Virus record (IMG/VR): IMGVR_UViG_3300031884_000002
Coordinates: 124,001-188,000 of that record
Origin: a virus
Reading direction: 5' to 3' (one strand)
Length of the DNA: 64,000 bases
The notes beneath the pieces are model-generated. The model saw only the letters and a list, made by a program, of their open reading frames with translations, ran no database searches and was not told where the DNA came from. How positions within the stretch are numbered: position 1 is the stretch's first letter; every line of letters starts with the position of its first letter. Below are positions 14,712 through 23,535 of this stretch, one piece after another. Both the position numbers and the translations under genes were made by a program.

Positions 14712-15260
14712 TTAAAATGAGAATAGTTTAATATCAAACTTTGCAGAAAATCCATCATGTTTTTGTAAAGATGCAAAATGATTCATGGCACATAAATCAG
14801 CTCTAAAATGATGATTAAAAACTACTATATCGAAATCGGCTCCAACTCCTAAAGAAAAATCCTTTGCTCCATCGTTTAAATATGTAGTTGCCGCAGATTT
14901 TAATTCAAAATCAAATTGGTCTAAAAACTTAGTAGTTGGAAATAAAAACAATCGAATATCTTCCATAACAGCAACATGATCAATCATAATTCCACTGGTT
15001 GATGTTACATCGTAGGTTCCTAATTCTAATCCCGTACCAGTATGCTCAGTCTGCCAATATTCACTTTCAAATGAAAATCCATATGTTGATTTGGTAGCAT
15101 ATTGAGGCATAAATAAAACTGGAGCAGCACTTACATCAAACTCTCCTGCTTTAAAATGGGAATCTATGTTAGTAGCAGTAATTGGTAATGCTATCTGAGC
15201 ACTCATTGAGATTGTAAAAAATACAGTCAATAATAATGTTAATATAGTTTTTAGTTTCAT
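14712..15260 (-). CDS. secreted beta-barrel-like protein
   Basis: The 182-residue protein has a signal peptide (MKLKTILTLLLTVFFTISMSA, cut after SA-Q) and alternating strand patterns ending in FDIKLFSF, a C-terminal phenylalanine as in outer-membrane barrels. A role in the host outer membrane is inferred; no family is recognised. It is the last gene of a run with 15265-15692. Confidence 0.5.
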   Translation of the reverse strand: MKLKTILTLLLTVFFTISMSAQIALPITATNIDSHFKAGEFDVSAAPVLFMPQYATKSTYGFSFESEYWQTEHTGTGLELGTYDVTSTSGIMIDHVAVMEDIRLFLFPTTKFLDQFDFELKSAATTYLNDGAKDFSLGVGADFDIVVFNHHFRADLCAMNHFASLQKHDGFSAKFDIKLFSF

Positions 15261-15264
15261 AATT

Positions 15265-15483
15265 TTATTTTTTATTAGACCCTTGGATATGACCGAAGTA
15301 AAAAGCTACAACGGTTAATACCAATGTATAAATTGGTTCAACGATAGGGATTCCTAGCGCAGACATAATACATACAGTTAAAACTAATAATATTGCAATA
15401 ACTGCTCTTGAACTTATTCCAAATAACATAGAGCCGTCTGGCTTTGTCGAAGGAACTGTCGTATCTTTGATTTCATCTGACAT
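15265..15483 (-). CDS. small two-helix membrane protein
   Basis: The 72-residue protein has a charged N-terminus (MSDEIKDTTVPSTKPDG), two hydrophobic segments (AVIAILLVLTVCIMSALG; IYTLVLTVVAFYFG) and a short basic tail. Size and topology would allow a holin, but no endolysin is next to it and many phage membrane proteins look like this. Confidence 0.55.
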   Translation of the reverse strand: MSDEIKDTTVPSTKPDGSMLFGISSRAVIAILLVLTVCIMSALGIPIVEPIYTLVLTVVAFYFGHIQGSNKK

Positions 15484-15485
15484 AA

Positions 15486-15692
15486 TTATCCTAATAGTAA
15501 TGTTTTTTTAGAATTAAAAGATTCAGTAGTATTGTCTTCATTAGACTCTTGAACTTGTCTTTTTAACATAGCCAATGCTATTTTAGGATTGACATTACCA
15601 ACTTGAAACCCAGATATACCATTTTTTTTACAAAATGATTCAAGTGCTTTATAATCTGCCGCTGACCAACTCAATAATTGTTCGTTATTCAT
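15486..15692 (-). CDS. hypothetical protein, 68 aa
   Basis: Starts after an ATATTTATA element and is followed 2 bases later by the membrane protein gene. The first half looks helical (DYKALESFCKKNGI); the tail is polar. No family recognised. Confidence 0.5.
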   Translation of the reverse strand: MNNEQLLSWSAADYKALESFCKKNGISGFQVGNVNPKIALAMLKRQVQESNEDNTTESFNSKKTLLLG

Positions 15693-15694
15693 AA

Positions 15695-16654
15695 CTATAT
15701 ATAAATATTAGGGATATATTCTTTAATTGGGATTTTATTTAACTTATTTAAAGTAAACATATTCCATTCGGTTTCCCATACATATTTTATATTATATCCG
15801 TTTTTATATAAATAACTCATACGGTTGACTGTTCTATTATATAATTCCCTATATGTTATTTTTACAACCGGATGTATATTATTATTGGGATATTTAGATG
15901 GATTACCATGCCAATAATCTCCCAAAAATTCATAAATTGTATTAGTCGTTGGATCATATCCATCTACTTTTTTTCGTAAAATGTTTACCTGTCTATGATT
16001 AACATCATTTGGTATTTTACAATATTCCAAAAATAATAATTCCGGTTTAGATATCCTTCGAATACAATACGGACATCCATGTCCGTCAAAATGGTCGTTT
16101 GGACGTTGATCGAATATATGGTTACACATATTACATATAATTTTAACAGGAATATAGGTATCAATATAATTAACTAATTTATAATCATATAACATTTTAT
16201 GAATTGATATTGCCTTTATCTTAAATGTGTCGGTATTATGATCTATGCATCCATTACATGAGGGACATCCCACCGATTTAATTAAAAATGTATCCAATTT
16301 TCTACTAAATATAAAATTACAAATACTACATTTTGCTGTTATACTATCTTCTCGTTTAATATTATTACCATCCACACAATATATAAAACTATGTTTATGA
16401 ATATTATACAACCGTTTAAGGGTAACATCAATCGAAATCACAGACAATATTGACCTTTTATCTATACCGCATTTCTTACATCCTTGCCCATGTAAATGAC
16501 TATCTGGACGAATGATAAACTCTCCATGTTTAGGACATATAATTATAACCGGTATTTTATTGTTTACATATGATACTTTTTCATATATAAAATAGTTATT
16601 ATGTTTTACATTAGATTTATTTATAAAATCTATCAATGTATTTTTCCGAGACAT
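15695..16654 (-). CDS. homing endonuclease with repeated zinc ribbons
   Basis: The 319-residue protein has about four zinc-ribbon units (such as CPKHGEFIIRP...GCKKCG, residues 38-65) and a C-terminal domain containing VDGYDPTTNTIYEFLGDYWH near residue 235, then a tail ending YVWETEW. The same architecture occurs at 62025-62951. The C-terminal domain is of the type I know from phage and giant-virus endonucleases that resemble Vsr/PD-(D/E)XK folds. It lies between unrelated genes, preceded 1 base away by a tiny ribbon-helix-helix-like gene. Unusually for this window it ends in TAG (15697-15695), with TGA two codons later. Confidence 0.65.
   Translation of the reverse strand: MSRKNTLIDFINKSNVKHNNYFIYEKVSYVNNKIPVIIICPKHGEFIIRPDSHLHGQGCKKCGIDKRSILSVISIDVTLKRLYNIHKHSFIYCVDGNNIKREDSITAKCSICNFIFSRKLDTFLIKSVGCPSCNGCIDHNTDTFKIKAISIHKMLYDYKLVNYIDTYIPVKIICNMCNHIFDQRPNDHFDGHGCPYCIRRISKPELLFLEYCKIPNDVNHRQVNILRKKVDGYDPTTNTIYEFLGDYWHGNPSKYPNNNIHPVVKITYRELYNRTVNRMSYLYKNGYNIKYVWETEWNMFTLNKLNKIPIKEYIPNIYI
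15700..15708 (-). promoter_or_regulatory. ATATTTATA promoter-like element
   Basis: Minus-sense ATATTTATA, 7 bases before the ATG at 15692; it lies inside the end of the endonuclease gene. Confidence 0.35.
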
Positions 16655-16655
16655 A

Positions 16656-16814
16656 TCACTTAGATTTATTTTTTAATATTTTAATATGTTCTTCTAATAC
16701 ATCGTTTATATATTTATTTAATTTAAGTTTATTGGAGGAACAATAAGTTTTAAGAAATGTATGGTTTATTTCCTCAATACTTATGTTTTTTAGATTTTCG
16801 GTTAATTCTTTCAT
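16656..16814 (-). CDS. ribbon-helix-helix-like small protein paired with endonuclease
   Basis: A 52-residue frame (ATG 16814; 16826 also possible) has one short strand-like start and two helices (INHTFLKTYCSSNKLKL, then YINDVLEEHIKIL). It is related by eye to the 52-residue product of 61901-62059 (shared TxLK-x-CxxNKLK pattern), which also precedes an endonuclease with the same architecture. RHH dimers usually bind DNA, so it may regulate its partner or aid DNA recognition. Confidence 0.55.
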   Translation of the reverse strand: MKELTENLKNISIEEINHTFLKTYCSSNKLKLNKYINDVLEEHIKILKNKSK

Positions 16815-16862
16815 ATGACTATACATATAATCATAAAATCCCGAAATCGTAAAAAAGTGAAA

Positions 16863-17264
16863 TTATTTTTTATTCCGTAATTCGTCTTGTAAATCACGTA
16901 AATAAAGAGATCCTTTAAGAAATGCTTCTTCTTCTAATTTTCTAAGTTTTGGATTGTTTTGGGCATACCCCGATCCAGCATCTTCATTTCCAGTAAGGTC
17001 TCCACGTTCTCGTTGTTTTTGGTGGACACATTCATGAGCAAAACTTCTAAGTATATCAACAATAAGCCTTCCTACTATATATAATTTTATTGAATTATCT
17101 TCTGGATTATAATAAGCAGTATAACCAATAGGATCTTTAGAAGCATTTTCTTCGTCGGTTACTAAAACAATACGAGGAATTGTTTTCAGTCCCTCACCAT
17201 CGGCAATTTTTTTATATAAAATTGCTATATATTTTTTTAATAATTCTTTTTTAGAATTATCCAT
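16863..17264 (-). CDS. zincin-like metallopeptidase domain protein
   Basis: The 133-residue protein contains SFAHECVHQKQRERG near residue 76, an HExxH-type zinc site preceded by a helix, and an acidic region after it. The domain resembles small zincins in phages, which may act on structural proteins, but no substrate is visible. It is followed by the RHH/endonuclease pair and preceded, 6 bases away, by the acidic zinc protein 17271-18500. Confidence 0.6.
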   Translation of the reverse strand: MDNSKKELLKKYIAILYKKIADGEGLKTIPRIVLVTDEENASKDPIGYTAYYNPEDNSIKLYIVGRLIVDILRSFAHECVHQKQRERGDLTGNEDAGSGYAQNNPKLRKLEEEAFLKGSLYLRDLQDELRNKK

Positions 17265-17270
17265 ATAAAA

Positions 17271-18500
17271 TTATTTTACTTTCTTTAAAACTTCATTAAT
17301 TTGTTTTACCAATAATACTTGTTTCATAGTCAAAAAAGGCTTTCTGGCATATGACTCTTTAAGAGCTTTCAATTTTGATATTTTTTCACTTAATGGCAAT
17401 GCTTGTCCGCTATCTTCATCCATGCCACCTTGTTCTTCTTTTTCGTCGGCAGTTAAAACATCACGTTCTCCTTTTGGAGCATCTAATGGATTTCTTTCAG
17501 GTTCTGTTTTATCGGCATATGCACTTTCAATCGGCTGGTTACAATGGTCGCAAGTTAAATCGGCATTTTCATAATTAGGTTCTGATGCAACTATGAACCA
17601 TTGAGCATCATTTGGATCAAGTGTTAGTTCTTTATTCTGGTCTGCACATAAAGGACATAAAGCTCCACCATCTTTAGTTATATAATATAAAGGATACATT
17701 CCCGGCCAAGCAAATGCTGGATACGTTCCTTTTTCATCCATAAACTTTCCACCCGATTTATCTTCGTCCATTCCTTGAATACCAGTTTCCATATCCGTTC
17801 CAGTATATGGATCTTTTTGATTTGGTTCATACATCTTATGAGGTTTAATAGCAGAAGTATCGGCTCCACCCATTCTTTCACTTCCTCTACGGGGAAGTGG
17901 TTTAGTATCGGGATGTGTATTCTTCCATATTCTATCTAAGCGTCTATTAGCATTTCTATCAGGAGTTTTAAATACACTCTCATCAACTTTAATAGCCAAT
18001 GCATCTTGATTACTATTAGGTTCTGGAGTTTCTTGTTCGGGTGTTCCGGCAGGACGAATATCGGGTTTGTCAATTCCTAATTCTGATGGATTTTCAATAT
18101 CTACTTCTAATTCATGGGCATCGTCAACTTCTCCAGCCTGTAACTGATATGGATGTTCCTCTTCTTCGGTTTCTGGCTGGTCGTTCTTTAATTGTGAAGG
18201 ATCGTTTAAATCAGAGTTTTCAGGTGTTTTATCATAGATTGTGCTGTTTTCTTTAGCATTTTCTACTTTGTCATATCCTCCCAATGCAGATTTAGTAGGA
18301 GTTTTTGGAGTAACATCGGCATCTACTTCTTGAGTATCATTAGTAAATGGATTTTTCATATCTGATGAATTATCCGGTGCTGTCGGTTGCTCGTCTTGCG
18401 ACGGAACACTAACATCATCCTTTTCAACATTGTCATCGTTAAAATTAGGATTAACAGAAAATTCGTTTAAACCGGTCTTGATAAAATATTTATTACTCAT
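17271..18500 (-). CDS. large acidic protein with zinc-ribbon-like core
   Basis: The 409-residue protein starts with about 190 residues that are acidic, proline-rich and probably disordered, then has a compact core: FAWPGMYPLYYITKDGGALC near residue 275, CPLC and CDHCNQP, a zinc-ribbon pair, and a lysine-rich helical end. The AWPG-YPLYY-GG-LCP block is one I have seen in phage and bacterial hypothetical proteins without known function. Disordered acidic length suggests a virion or scaffold-like component, which is speculative. Confidence 0.55.
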   Translation of the reverse strand: MSNKYFIKTGLNEFSVNPNFNDDNVEKDDVSVPSQDEQPTAPDNSSDMKNPFTNDTQEVDADVTPKTPTKSALGGYDKVENAKENSTIYDKTPENSDLNDPSQLKNDQPETEEEEHPYQLQAGEVDDAHELEVDIENPSELGIDKPDIRPAGTPEQETPEPNSNQDALAIKVDESVFKTPDRNANRRLDRIWKNTHPDTKPLPRRGSERMGGADTSAIKPHKMYEPNQKDPYTGTDMETGIQGMDEDKSGGKFMDEKGTYPAFAWPGMYPLYYITKDGGALCPLCADQNKELTLDPNDAQWFIVASEPNYENADLTCDHCNQPIESAYADKTEPERNPLDAPKGERDVLTADEKEEQGGMDEDSGQALPLSEKISKLKALKESYARKPFLTMKQVLLVKQINEVLKKVK

Positions 18501-18504
18501 AATA

Positions 18505-18513
18505 TATAAATAT
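18505..18513 (-). promoter_or_regulatory. ATATTTATA promoter-like element
   Basis: Minus-sense ATATTTATA, 4 bases before the ATG at 18500. Confidence 0.4.
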
Positions 18514-18540
18514 AATAAAAATAGTCAAAGTAAGAAGTAT

Positions 18541-19494
18541 TTAAACAGAAAATGAAGGAGTAAACAGATATGATAGAAGTCCTTTATTTAAGATAATATT
18601 TTTTAATTGATTATTAAAAGACAGTTCGGATAGTTCCAATGAATTAATTAAAATTGGAATGATATTTTTATTTATTATAATAGATTTAAAATTAGTAGGA
18701 ACTCCGCTTATAATCTTAGAATTAACTATTACTTTAGTTTCTTCTATATTATCATATCCTATATAAACTATATCCCATGAAGATGGAACTTGCTTAAAAA
18801 AATTAGGAAAATATTCATTAAAATCCGGAATAAACTTAACTCCATCATTAATTATTAATATATGATTATCAGTATATGATAAAATATTATTTAATAATGT
18901 ATAATAAGTTATAAAATCATTAAAATTTTCATTCGTTTTTAGTGTGGATTTATTAAACAATATTGGATTTGTTTCTTTAACTATAACACTATTAACTGAA
19001 GAAGTTGGGGTAGTAATACAAAAAGTAGATATTCCCAAGGAATCAACACTATTAAGTTTAATATTGGGATTTATTTCAAACATTCTAGCACTGGATAATA
19101 TAGACGAAATTTCTATTCCCCCGCCATCTATATTTATAGATATTAATTTTTGTCCCAATTCTCTAACATCGTTAGAGTTTTTAATTTCATCTTTAGGACA
19201 AAATGGAGATGGAGTTTTTATTATTATCTTTGATTTTGATTTTAATGATAAATCAGGGTAAAACTTAAATGAATTTACTCCTATATTTAAAATATATTCT
19301 TCTTCTAATTTGCCATGTGAAACTATTAATGTTTTCGAAGTATATTCATCTGAGTTAAATATTAGGTCTATACATCTAATAGAGTTATCAATTAAAATTA
19401 ATTCAGATTCTCTTCCAGACCAAATAAACGAGTTGCCCAATTCATCCTTTTCAATATTATACCATCCAGAACCAAACAATAATTTGTTATTCAT
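18541..19494 (-). CDS. glycosyltransferase-like protein with N-terminal sugar-binding-type domain
   Basis: The 317-residue protein opens with LFGSGWYNIEKDELGNSFIW, a GWY-type beta-domain commonly found beside phage and bacterial glycosyltransferases. The C-terminal part contains ILIINDGVKFIPDFNEYF and DIVYIGYDN, which look like a GT25-type (LPS biosynthesis) donor-site layout. I therefore think it attaches or modifies sugars. It ends the first glycan cassette. Confidence in the general class is moderate; the sugar is unknown. Confidence 0.45.
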   Translation of the reverse strand: MNNKLLFGSGWYNIEKDELGNSFIWSGRESELILIDNSIRCIDLIFNSDEYTSKTLIVSHGKLEEEYILNIGVNSFKFYPDLSLKSKSKIIIKTPSPFCPKDEIKNSNDVRELGQKLISINIDGGGIEISSILSSARMFEINPNIKLNSVDSLGISTFCITTPTSSVNSVIVKETNPILFNKSTLKTNENFNDFITYYTLLNNILSYTDNHILIINDGVKFIPDFNEYFPNFFKQVPSSWDIVYIGYDNIEETKVIVNSKIISGVPTNFKSIIINKNIIPILINSLELSELSFNNQLKNIILNKGLLSYLFTPSFSV

Positions 19495-19518
19495 TTTTAT
19501 GTAACTCTTAGTTAAGAT

Positions 19519-20118
19519 TTAAAATATTCTCTTTTTCCCGTCTAACATTCTATTTTCTTTATTCTTTAATGTATCTCTAAAAGCATCAACAATTCGCTGG
19601 TCTACATCATATTTCTTTTCTCTGGCTTTAAACATGTCAGCAAATATTTTTTTAGTTTCTTCAATATTTACTCCGTCTTTTAGGTTTATGGATTCTTTCA
19701 TATTCATTGTAAGTGCGTCTTCGGATGAGTTTAACATATTTAAATTTCTATAATATTTAGGGTCTTTTTTCAAATTGGAAAGAACAATCTCTTTGGCTTT
19801 GGCTTTATCTTTCTTAATCATTTTACCTAACTCATAATCCAGTCCCATTTCTATATCATCTACGGTAGGTTTTTCTTTTTTAGAAAAAATATCATCAACA
19901 TCTTTGTTTAAATCTTGCTGATTGGTTACATCTTGTCGAGTATTACTATTGGTTCCAAGTGCTTTATTTCCATTATTAGATGTAAATGAATTGGGATTTT
20001 GACTTACATTGGGAGAAGCAAATGTACTTAAACTAGGAGCATAACTAATAGAACCATTGTTCCCTCCCATTCCGCCATCAAATGCATTTTCGGTAATAAT
20101 ATCTTTATATTTACTCAT
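19519..20118 (-). CDS. hypothetical protein, 199 aa, disordered start
   Basis: The N-terminal 70 residues are G/S/N-rich (DGGMGGNNGSISYAP), the rest is charged and helical (lysine-rich, KEIVLSNLKKDPKYYRNLN). No family recognised. An ATATTTATA element precedes it; composition would fit a structural or assembly protein. Confidence 0.5.
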   Translation of the reverse strand: MSKYKDIITENAFDGGMGGNNGSISYAPSLSTFASPNVSQNPNSFTSNNGNKALGTNSNTRQDVTNQQDLNKDVDDIFSKKEKPTVDDIEMGLDYELGKMIKKDKAKAKEIVLSNLKKDPKYYRNLNMLNSSEDALTMNMKESINLKDGVNIEETKKIFADMFKAREKKYDVDQRIVDAFRDTLKNKENRMLDGKKRIF

Positions 20119-20122
20119 ACAC

Positions 20123-20131
20123 TATAAATAT
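20123..20131 (-). promoter_or_regulatory. ATATTTATA promoter-like element
   Basis: Minus-sense ATATTTATA, 4 bases before the ATG at 20118. Confidence 0.4.
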
Positions 20132-20733
20132 CATTTAATATCGTAAATACATAAAGTATGTTCTTCTGGATTTCCTTCTATGGAATAATCAGTTTCATAT
20201 CTGTTAGATGGTGAAAATCCATTATTTTCTAATATATTCCATGTATTTTTATATTGATTATCAATTCTATCATCATTAAACCGGCGACCATGGACTATTA
20301 GTTTAGATGTAATTTTTTTAAAATCAGTTAAATATGTATTTAAATCCTTTTCATATATATGTTGAAGCACCAAACTACAATAAATAACATCAAACTTTAT
20401 ACTTTTAATTAGTTCCCAATCATTTATAAACTTCACATTTAAAAATTGTCTATCATATTTTAATTTACAATATACGGATGTTAAATTAAGCATTTTTAAA
20501 TTATCATATCCAACCACATTCCAATTATCAGAATAGTTTCCCATTCCATATGTATTTCTACCTATACCACATCCAAAATCTAAAATAGATAATGGTCGAG
20601 ACTTATCTAATAATTCATATATTGACGTATCAGGATTAAACTCATTAACAGTCTTTCCTGTTAATATATAATCGGCTACAATTTCCAAATTATTATAATC
20701 TATATGGTTCCATCCATTAAATGTATCATTCAT
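20131..20733 (-). CDS. class I SAM-dependent methyltransferase
   Basis: The 200-residue protein has the SAM-binding glycine loop ILDFGCGIGRNTYGM near residue 55, an acidic strand end, and IYCSLVLQHIYEKDL near residue 118, which is the post-II region of small-molecule or sugar methyltransferases. Overlaps the upstream glycosyltransferase stop by 4 bases, so it belongs to the glycan cassette and probably methylates a sugar or an intermediate. Confidence 0.7.
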   Translation of the reverse strand: MNDTFNGWNHIDYNNLEIVADYILTGKTVNEFNPDTSIYELLDKSRPLSILDFGCGIGRNTYGMGNYSDNWNVVGYDNLKMLNLTSVYCKLKYDRQFLNVKFINDWELIKSIKFDVIYCSLVLQHIYEKDLNTYLTDFKKITSKLIVHGRRFNDDRIDNQYKNTWNILENNGFSPSNRYETDYSIEGNPEEHTLCIYDIK

Positions 20734-21740
20734 AGTAATCTTATATTTGTTAAACTTTCAAACTTATCACAAAACTGAGACATAACTTTTTTATTATATG
20801 TTTTATCAGGTTCGTCTTCAAACCATGTCTTATAAATATCAAATGCTTCATCCGACATTTGTTTTGTTTTTTCTTCGTTTAATAATGCGGTTTCGCAGAT
20901 TTGTTTAAAATCACTTAAATCCTTTTTATAAAACCAGACGCATTTTTGTAATTTATCCGAAAACAACCAAATACCGGGATCTTTTAAAAATGGTGCCGAT
21001 ATAATTGTCGATTTTGACCGCATTGCTTCTAATGGACGATATGAAAATACAGTATTTCCTTCAAGGCTCAAACATAACGTAGAATTAGATAGAATATTCC
21101 ACCATTCTTTATTGGATATTATAGGAACTACAAACTTTTGATAAGTAGATTTATATTCATCAGATTCTTCGGAATCTATTATATAATTGAATACTAATCC
21201 TCCTTTAAAATTAGATTTTAGATATGGATCATCGTCTATAATTTTTAAACATTCTACTCTTGGATTTTTATTATTTAATTTAAGACCTCCCGTAGTGCTT
21301 CCCCAAAATACCAATTGGTTTATTTTTGTAGATGGAATAGTAACATTTAAATTGTCTATATGAAATCTAGGAACCAATATAAACTTATTTATCAATGATG
21401 AATCATATAATCCATAATCAAAATCCCATATCATACCGGTAATCCAACCATCAATTCTATGTACTATAGTATTTTTAATTCCTATAGTTACTGTAAAACT
21501 TCCATCGTCTAAACTTATAGGTAATAACTTTCCTTTATATTTTAAAAATTTATCTTCATTTGAATTTATTCTATCAGTCAGTTTTTGCATATTTACATCA
21601 TACCAATCTACCAACCATATATCAGATGACGGAATATCAAGAGTATCACTTACAGTTACTTCATTGTTTTTTGACAATGTTGTAATTAAAGGAATAATTC
21701 TTCCATAACACACTTTATTATGAGATATATGGATTTTCAT
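20730..21740 (-). CDS. GT-B-like glycosyltransferase
   Basis: The 336-residue protein has an N-terminal Rossmann-like half and a C-terminal half with STLCLSLEGNTVFSYRPLEA (near residue 225), comparable with the sugar-nucleotide loop in GT-B glycosyltransferases, and a helical tail. I cannot place it in a numbered family. It overlaps both neighbours by one to four bases inside the cassette 20131-24617. Confidence 0.5.
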   Translation of the reverse strand: MKIHISHNKVCYGRIIPLITTLSKNNEVTVSDTLDIPSSDIWLVDWYDVNMQKLTDRINSNEDKFLKYKGKLLPISLDDGSFTVTIGIKNTIVHRIDGWITGMIWDFDYGLYDSSLINKFILVPRFHIDNLNVTIPSTKINQLVFWGSTTGGLKLNNKNPRVECLKIIDDDPYLKSNFKGGLVFNYIIDSEESDEYKSTYQKFVVPIISNKEWWNILSNSTLCLSLEGNTVFSYRPLEAMRSKSTIISAPFLKDPGIWLFSDKLQKCVWFYKKDLSDFKQICETALLNEEKTKQMSDEAFDIYKTWFEDEPDKTYNKKVMSQFCDKFESLTNIRLL

Positions 21741-22690
21741 TATAACTGAATATTATCGTACTTACAACATTCTTTTCTACATTTATAATATGGACTTTCT
21801 ACATTTAAATTATATTTCTCGGCAAACTCTCGCATATATGTAAAGGCAGTCAATACATTATTATTATATCGTTCAGATTCTTTACTATATAATGCAGGAA
21901 ATGACATAAACAATATTCTTAATTCCTCTCTAAAATTAGAATTGTTCTCTATTTTTAATTTTTTAATCAAATCATTAGAGGTTATTATATTCCATTTTTT
22001 CTTAAATGTTTTTAAATTTTGATATTCTGGAGTTTTTATTAAATCACCAATTGATAAATTGTTATTTACATGAACGTATGGATTCATAAATCCAGATAAT
22101 GTTACAGACTGAAAATACTGTAAATGAGATTTCATATGGTTAATAAAATAAGGCATATATACCCATCTATCATCTTCATTTCTAAACAGTTCATGTGCTC
22201 CAAAATTTGTCATCAATTCTATATTTTTTTTCTTTTTTATATATCTAGCACCAACAAACAGTCCCGGACAGTTCATAAATTCTTCGGTGTTCTGTGGAAC
22301 TGGACTTGGATTATAAATACCTTCTTGATGATGAGCATAGCATAATCGAACACAACTATGATTATTCAATTCGCAAAATTCTGTTATTTTATTAAGATCT
22401 TTTAGAAGGGATGGTGCTGGGGTTTCGTCAGCATCCAACCACATACACCAATCATCGAATGGTATATCACGTATTTGAGCACGGCGAGCAGATTCTAATT
22501 CAAAAAATTGTTGAAACTGATCTACTCGTACATCATTTCCAACTTCTTTTTGTAATTTTTCTTTAAACTCCAATGGTCCGCTATTAAGAATACCACACGT
22601 ATCAAAATACTGCTTAGATACTTTTATTGTATTCGCAGTCAATTCTAACCTATCATCACATCCATATAAAATTCTTAAATGTTTTTTCAT
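21740..22690 (-). CDS. GT-A (family 2-like) glycosyltransferase
   Basis: The 316-residue protein has MKKHLRILYGCDDRLELTAN at its start, DDWCMWLDADETP (near residue 80), which is a DxD-type metal/nucleotide-sugar site, and HELFRNEDDRW further on. These are features of GT-A family-2 enzymes. Coupled by overlaps with the acyltransferase gene and the previous gene, so it acts in the same glycan pathway. Confidence 0.65.
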   Translation of the reverse strand: MKKHLRILYGCDDRLELTANTIKVSKQYFDTCGILNSGPLEFKEKLQKEVGNDVRVDQFQQFFELESARRAQIRDIPFDDWCMWLDADETPAPSLLKDLNKITEFCELNNHSCVRLCYAHHQEGIYNPSPVPQNTEEFMNCPGLFVGARYIKKKKNIELMTNFGAHELFRNEDDRWVYMPYFINHMKSHLQYFQSVTLSGFMNPYVHVNNNLSIGDLIKTPEYQNLKTFKKKWNIITSNDLIKKLKIENNSNFREELRILFMSFPALYSKESERYNNNVLTAFTYMREFAEKYNLNVESPYYKCRKECCKYDNIQL

Positions 22691-23535
22691 AATAAATTAT
22701 CCCATAAAGTGTGAATAAAATAGTCATACATTCCATTTCTATAAATAAATGTATAATAATTATCAGTTAAAAATTTTTTCATTTCATCGCTATGAAATAA
22801 TCTAAATATTATTACTCTGCGTTTAGTAAAATTCTGCTCATCATCTAAAAAAGATTTAATTATAGAAACATCTATAAAATCACGAATTGCCACAAAATAT
22901 AATATTGTAGGACATCTTTTAGATTGCATTGTTTGATGTAATGGATAATCTTTACTTGTTAATTCAATACCGTCCCAATTAAATTGAGATTTCAAAATAC
23001 CCATATCATATGCATTATCAATATTGACATAATATCCATCAGTCATTCCACGTAAAATACTTATTACAGGACATTGTAATTCTTTTTTTGAAATTGCCGG
23101 ATTTCCATATACTATATCATTAGGCTCAACATTATGAGTAACTACAGAACCTGCTCCTACCATAGAATTTTCCCCTATTTCATTTCCACACACCAATGTT
23201 ACATTGGCACATATACTAGCACCCTTTTTTATGTACGTTTTCATAAATCTATGTTTCCAATCTCCTATTGCTCTTGGAAAAAAATCATTTGTAGTTATTA
23301 CATTTGGTCCTATAAATACATCATTTTCTATTTCTACGCCTTCATATATGAGAGAATGATTTTGAATTTTACAATTATCTCCCACCGTAACAGAAGGACC
23401 AATATAAACTCCCTCCCCAATTACACAATTAGAACCTATCTTTGCATCTTTACAAATATGAGCGTAAGCCCAAATTTTGGTATTATCTCCTAAAAAGGTT
23501 GTTTCAACAATTGCAGTTGGATGTATAAAAGTCAT
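22687..23535 (-). CDS. left-handed beta-helix sugar acyltransferase with C-terminal extension
   Basis: Residues 1-150 are hexapeptide repeats (IGSNCVIGEGVYIGPSVTVG, IENDVFIGPNV), the left-handed beta-helix of acetyltransferases such as those for amino-sugar N-acetylation (WbpD/WlbB type). After KKELQCPV a further 130 residues of unrelated sequence follow, which typical enzymes lack; this part (ILYFVAIRDFIDV) may be an additional domain, possibly a WxcM-like or other sugar-handling domain. The product would N- or O-acetylate a sugar nucleotide used by the neighbouring transferases. Confidence 0.7.
   Translation of the reverse strand: MTFIHPTAIVETTFLGDNTKIWAYAHICKDAKIGSNCVIGEGVYIGPSVTVGDNCKIQNHSLIYEGVEIENDVFIGPNVITTNDFFPRAIGDWKHRFMKTYIKKGASICANVTLVCGNEIGENSMVGAGSVVTHNVEPNDIVYGNPAISKKELQCPVISILRGMTDGYYVNIDNAYDMGILKSQFNWDGIELTSKDYPLHQTMQSKRCPTILYFVAIRDFIDVSIIKSFLDDEQNFTKRRVIIFRLFHSDEMKKFLTDNYYTFIYRNGMYDYFIHTLWDNLL

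Noticed and set aside
15265-15483. Calling this small two-helix protein a holin
   Set aside because: No lysis gene is adjacent and several unrelated small membrane proteins of the same size occur in the window.
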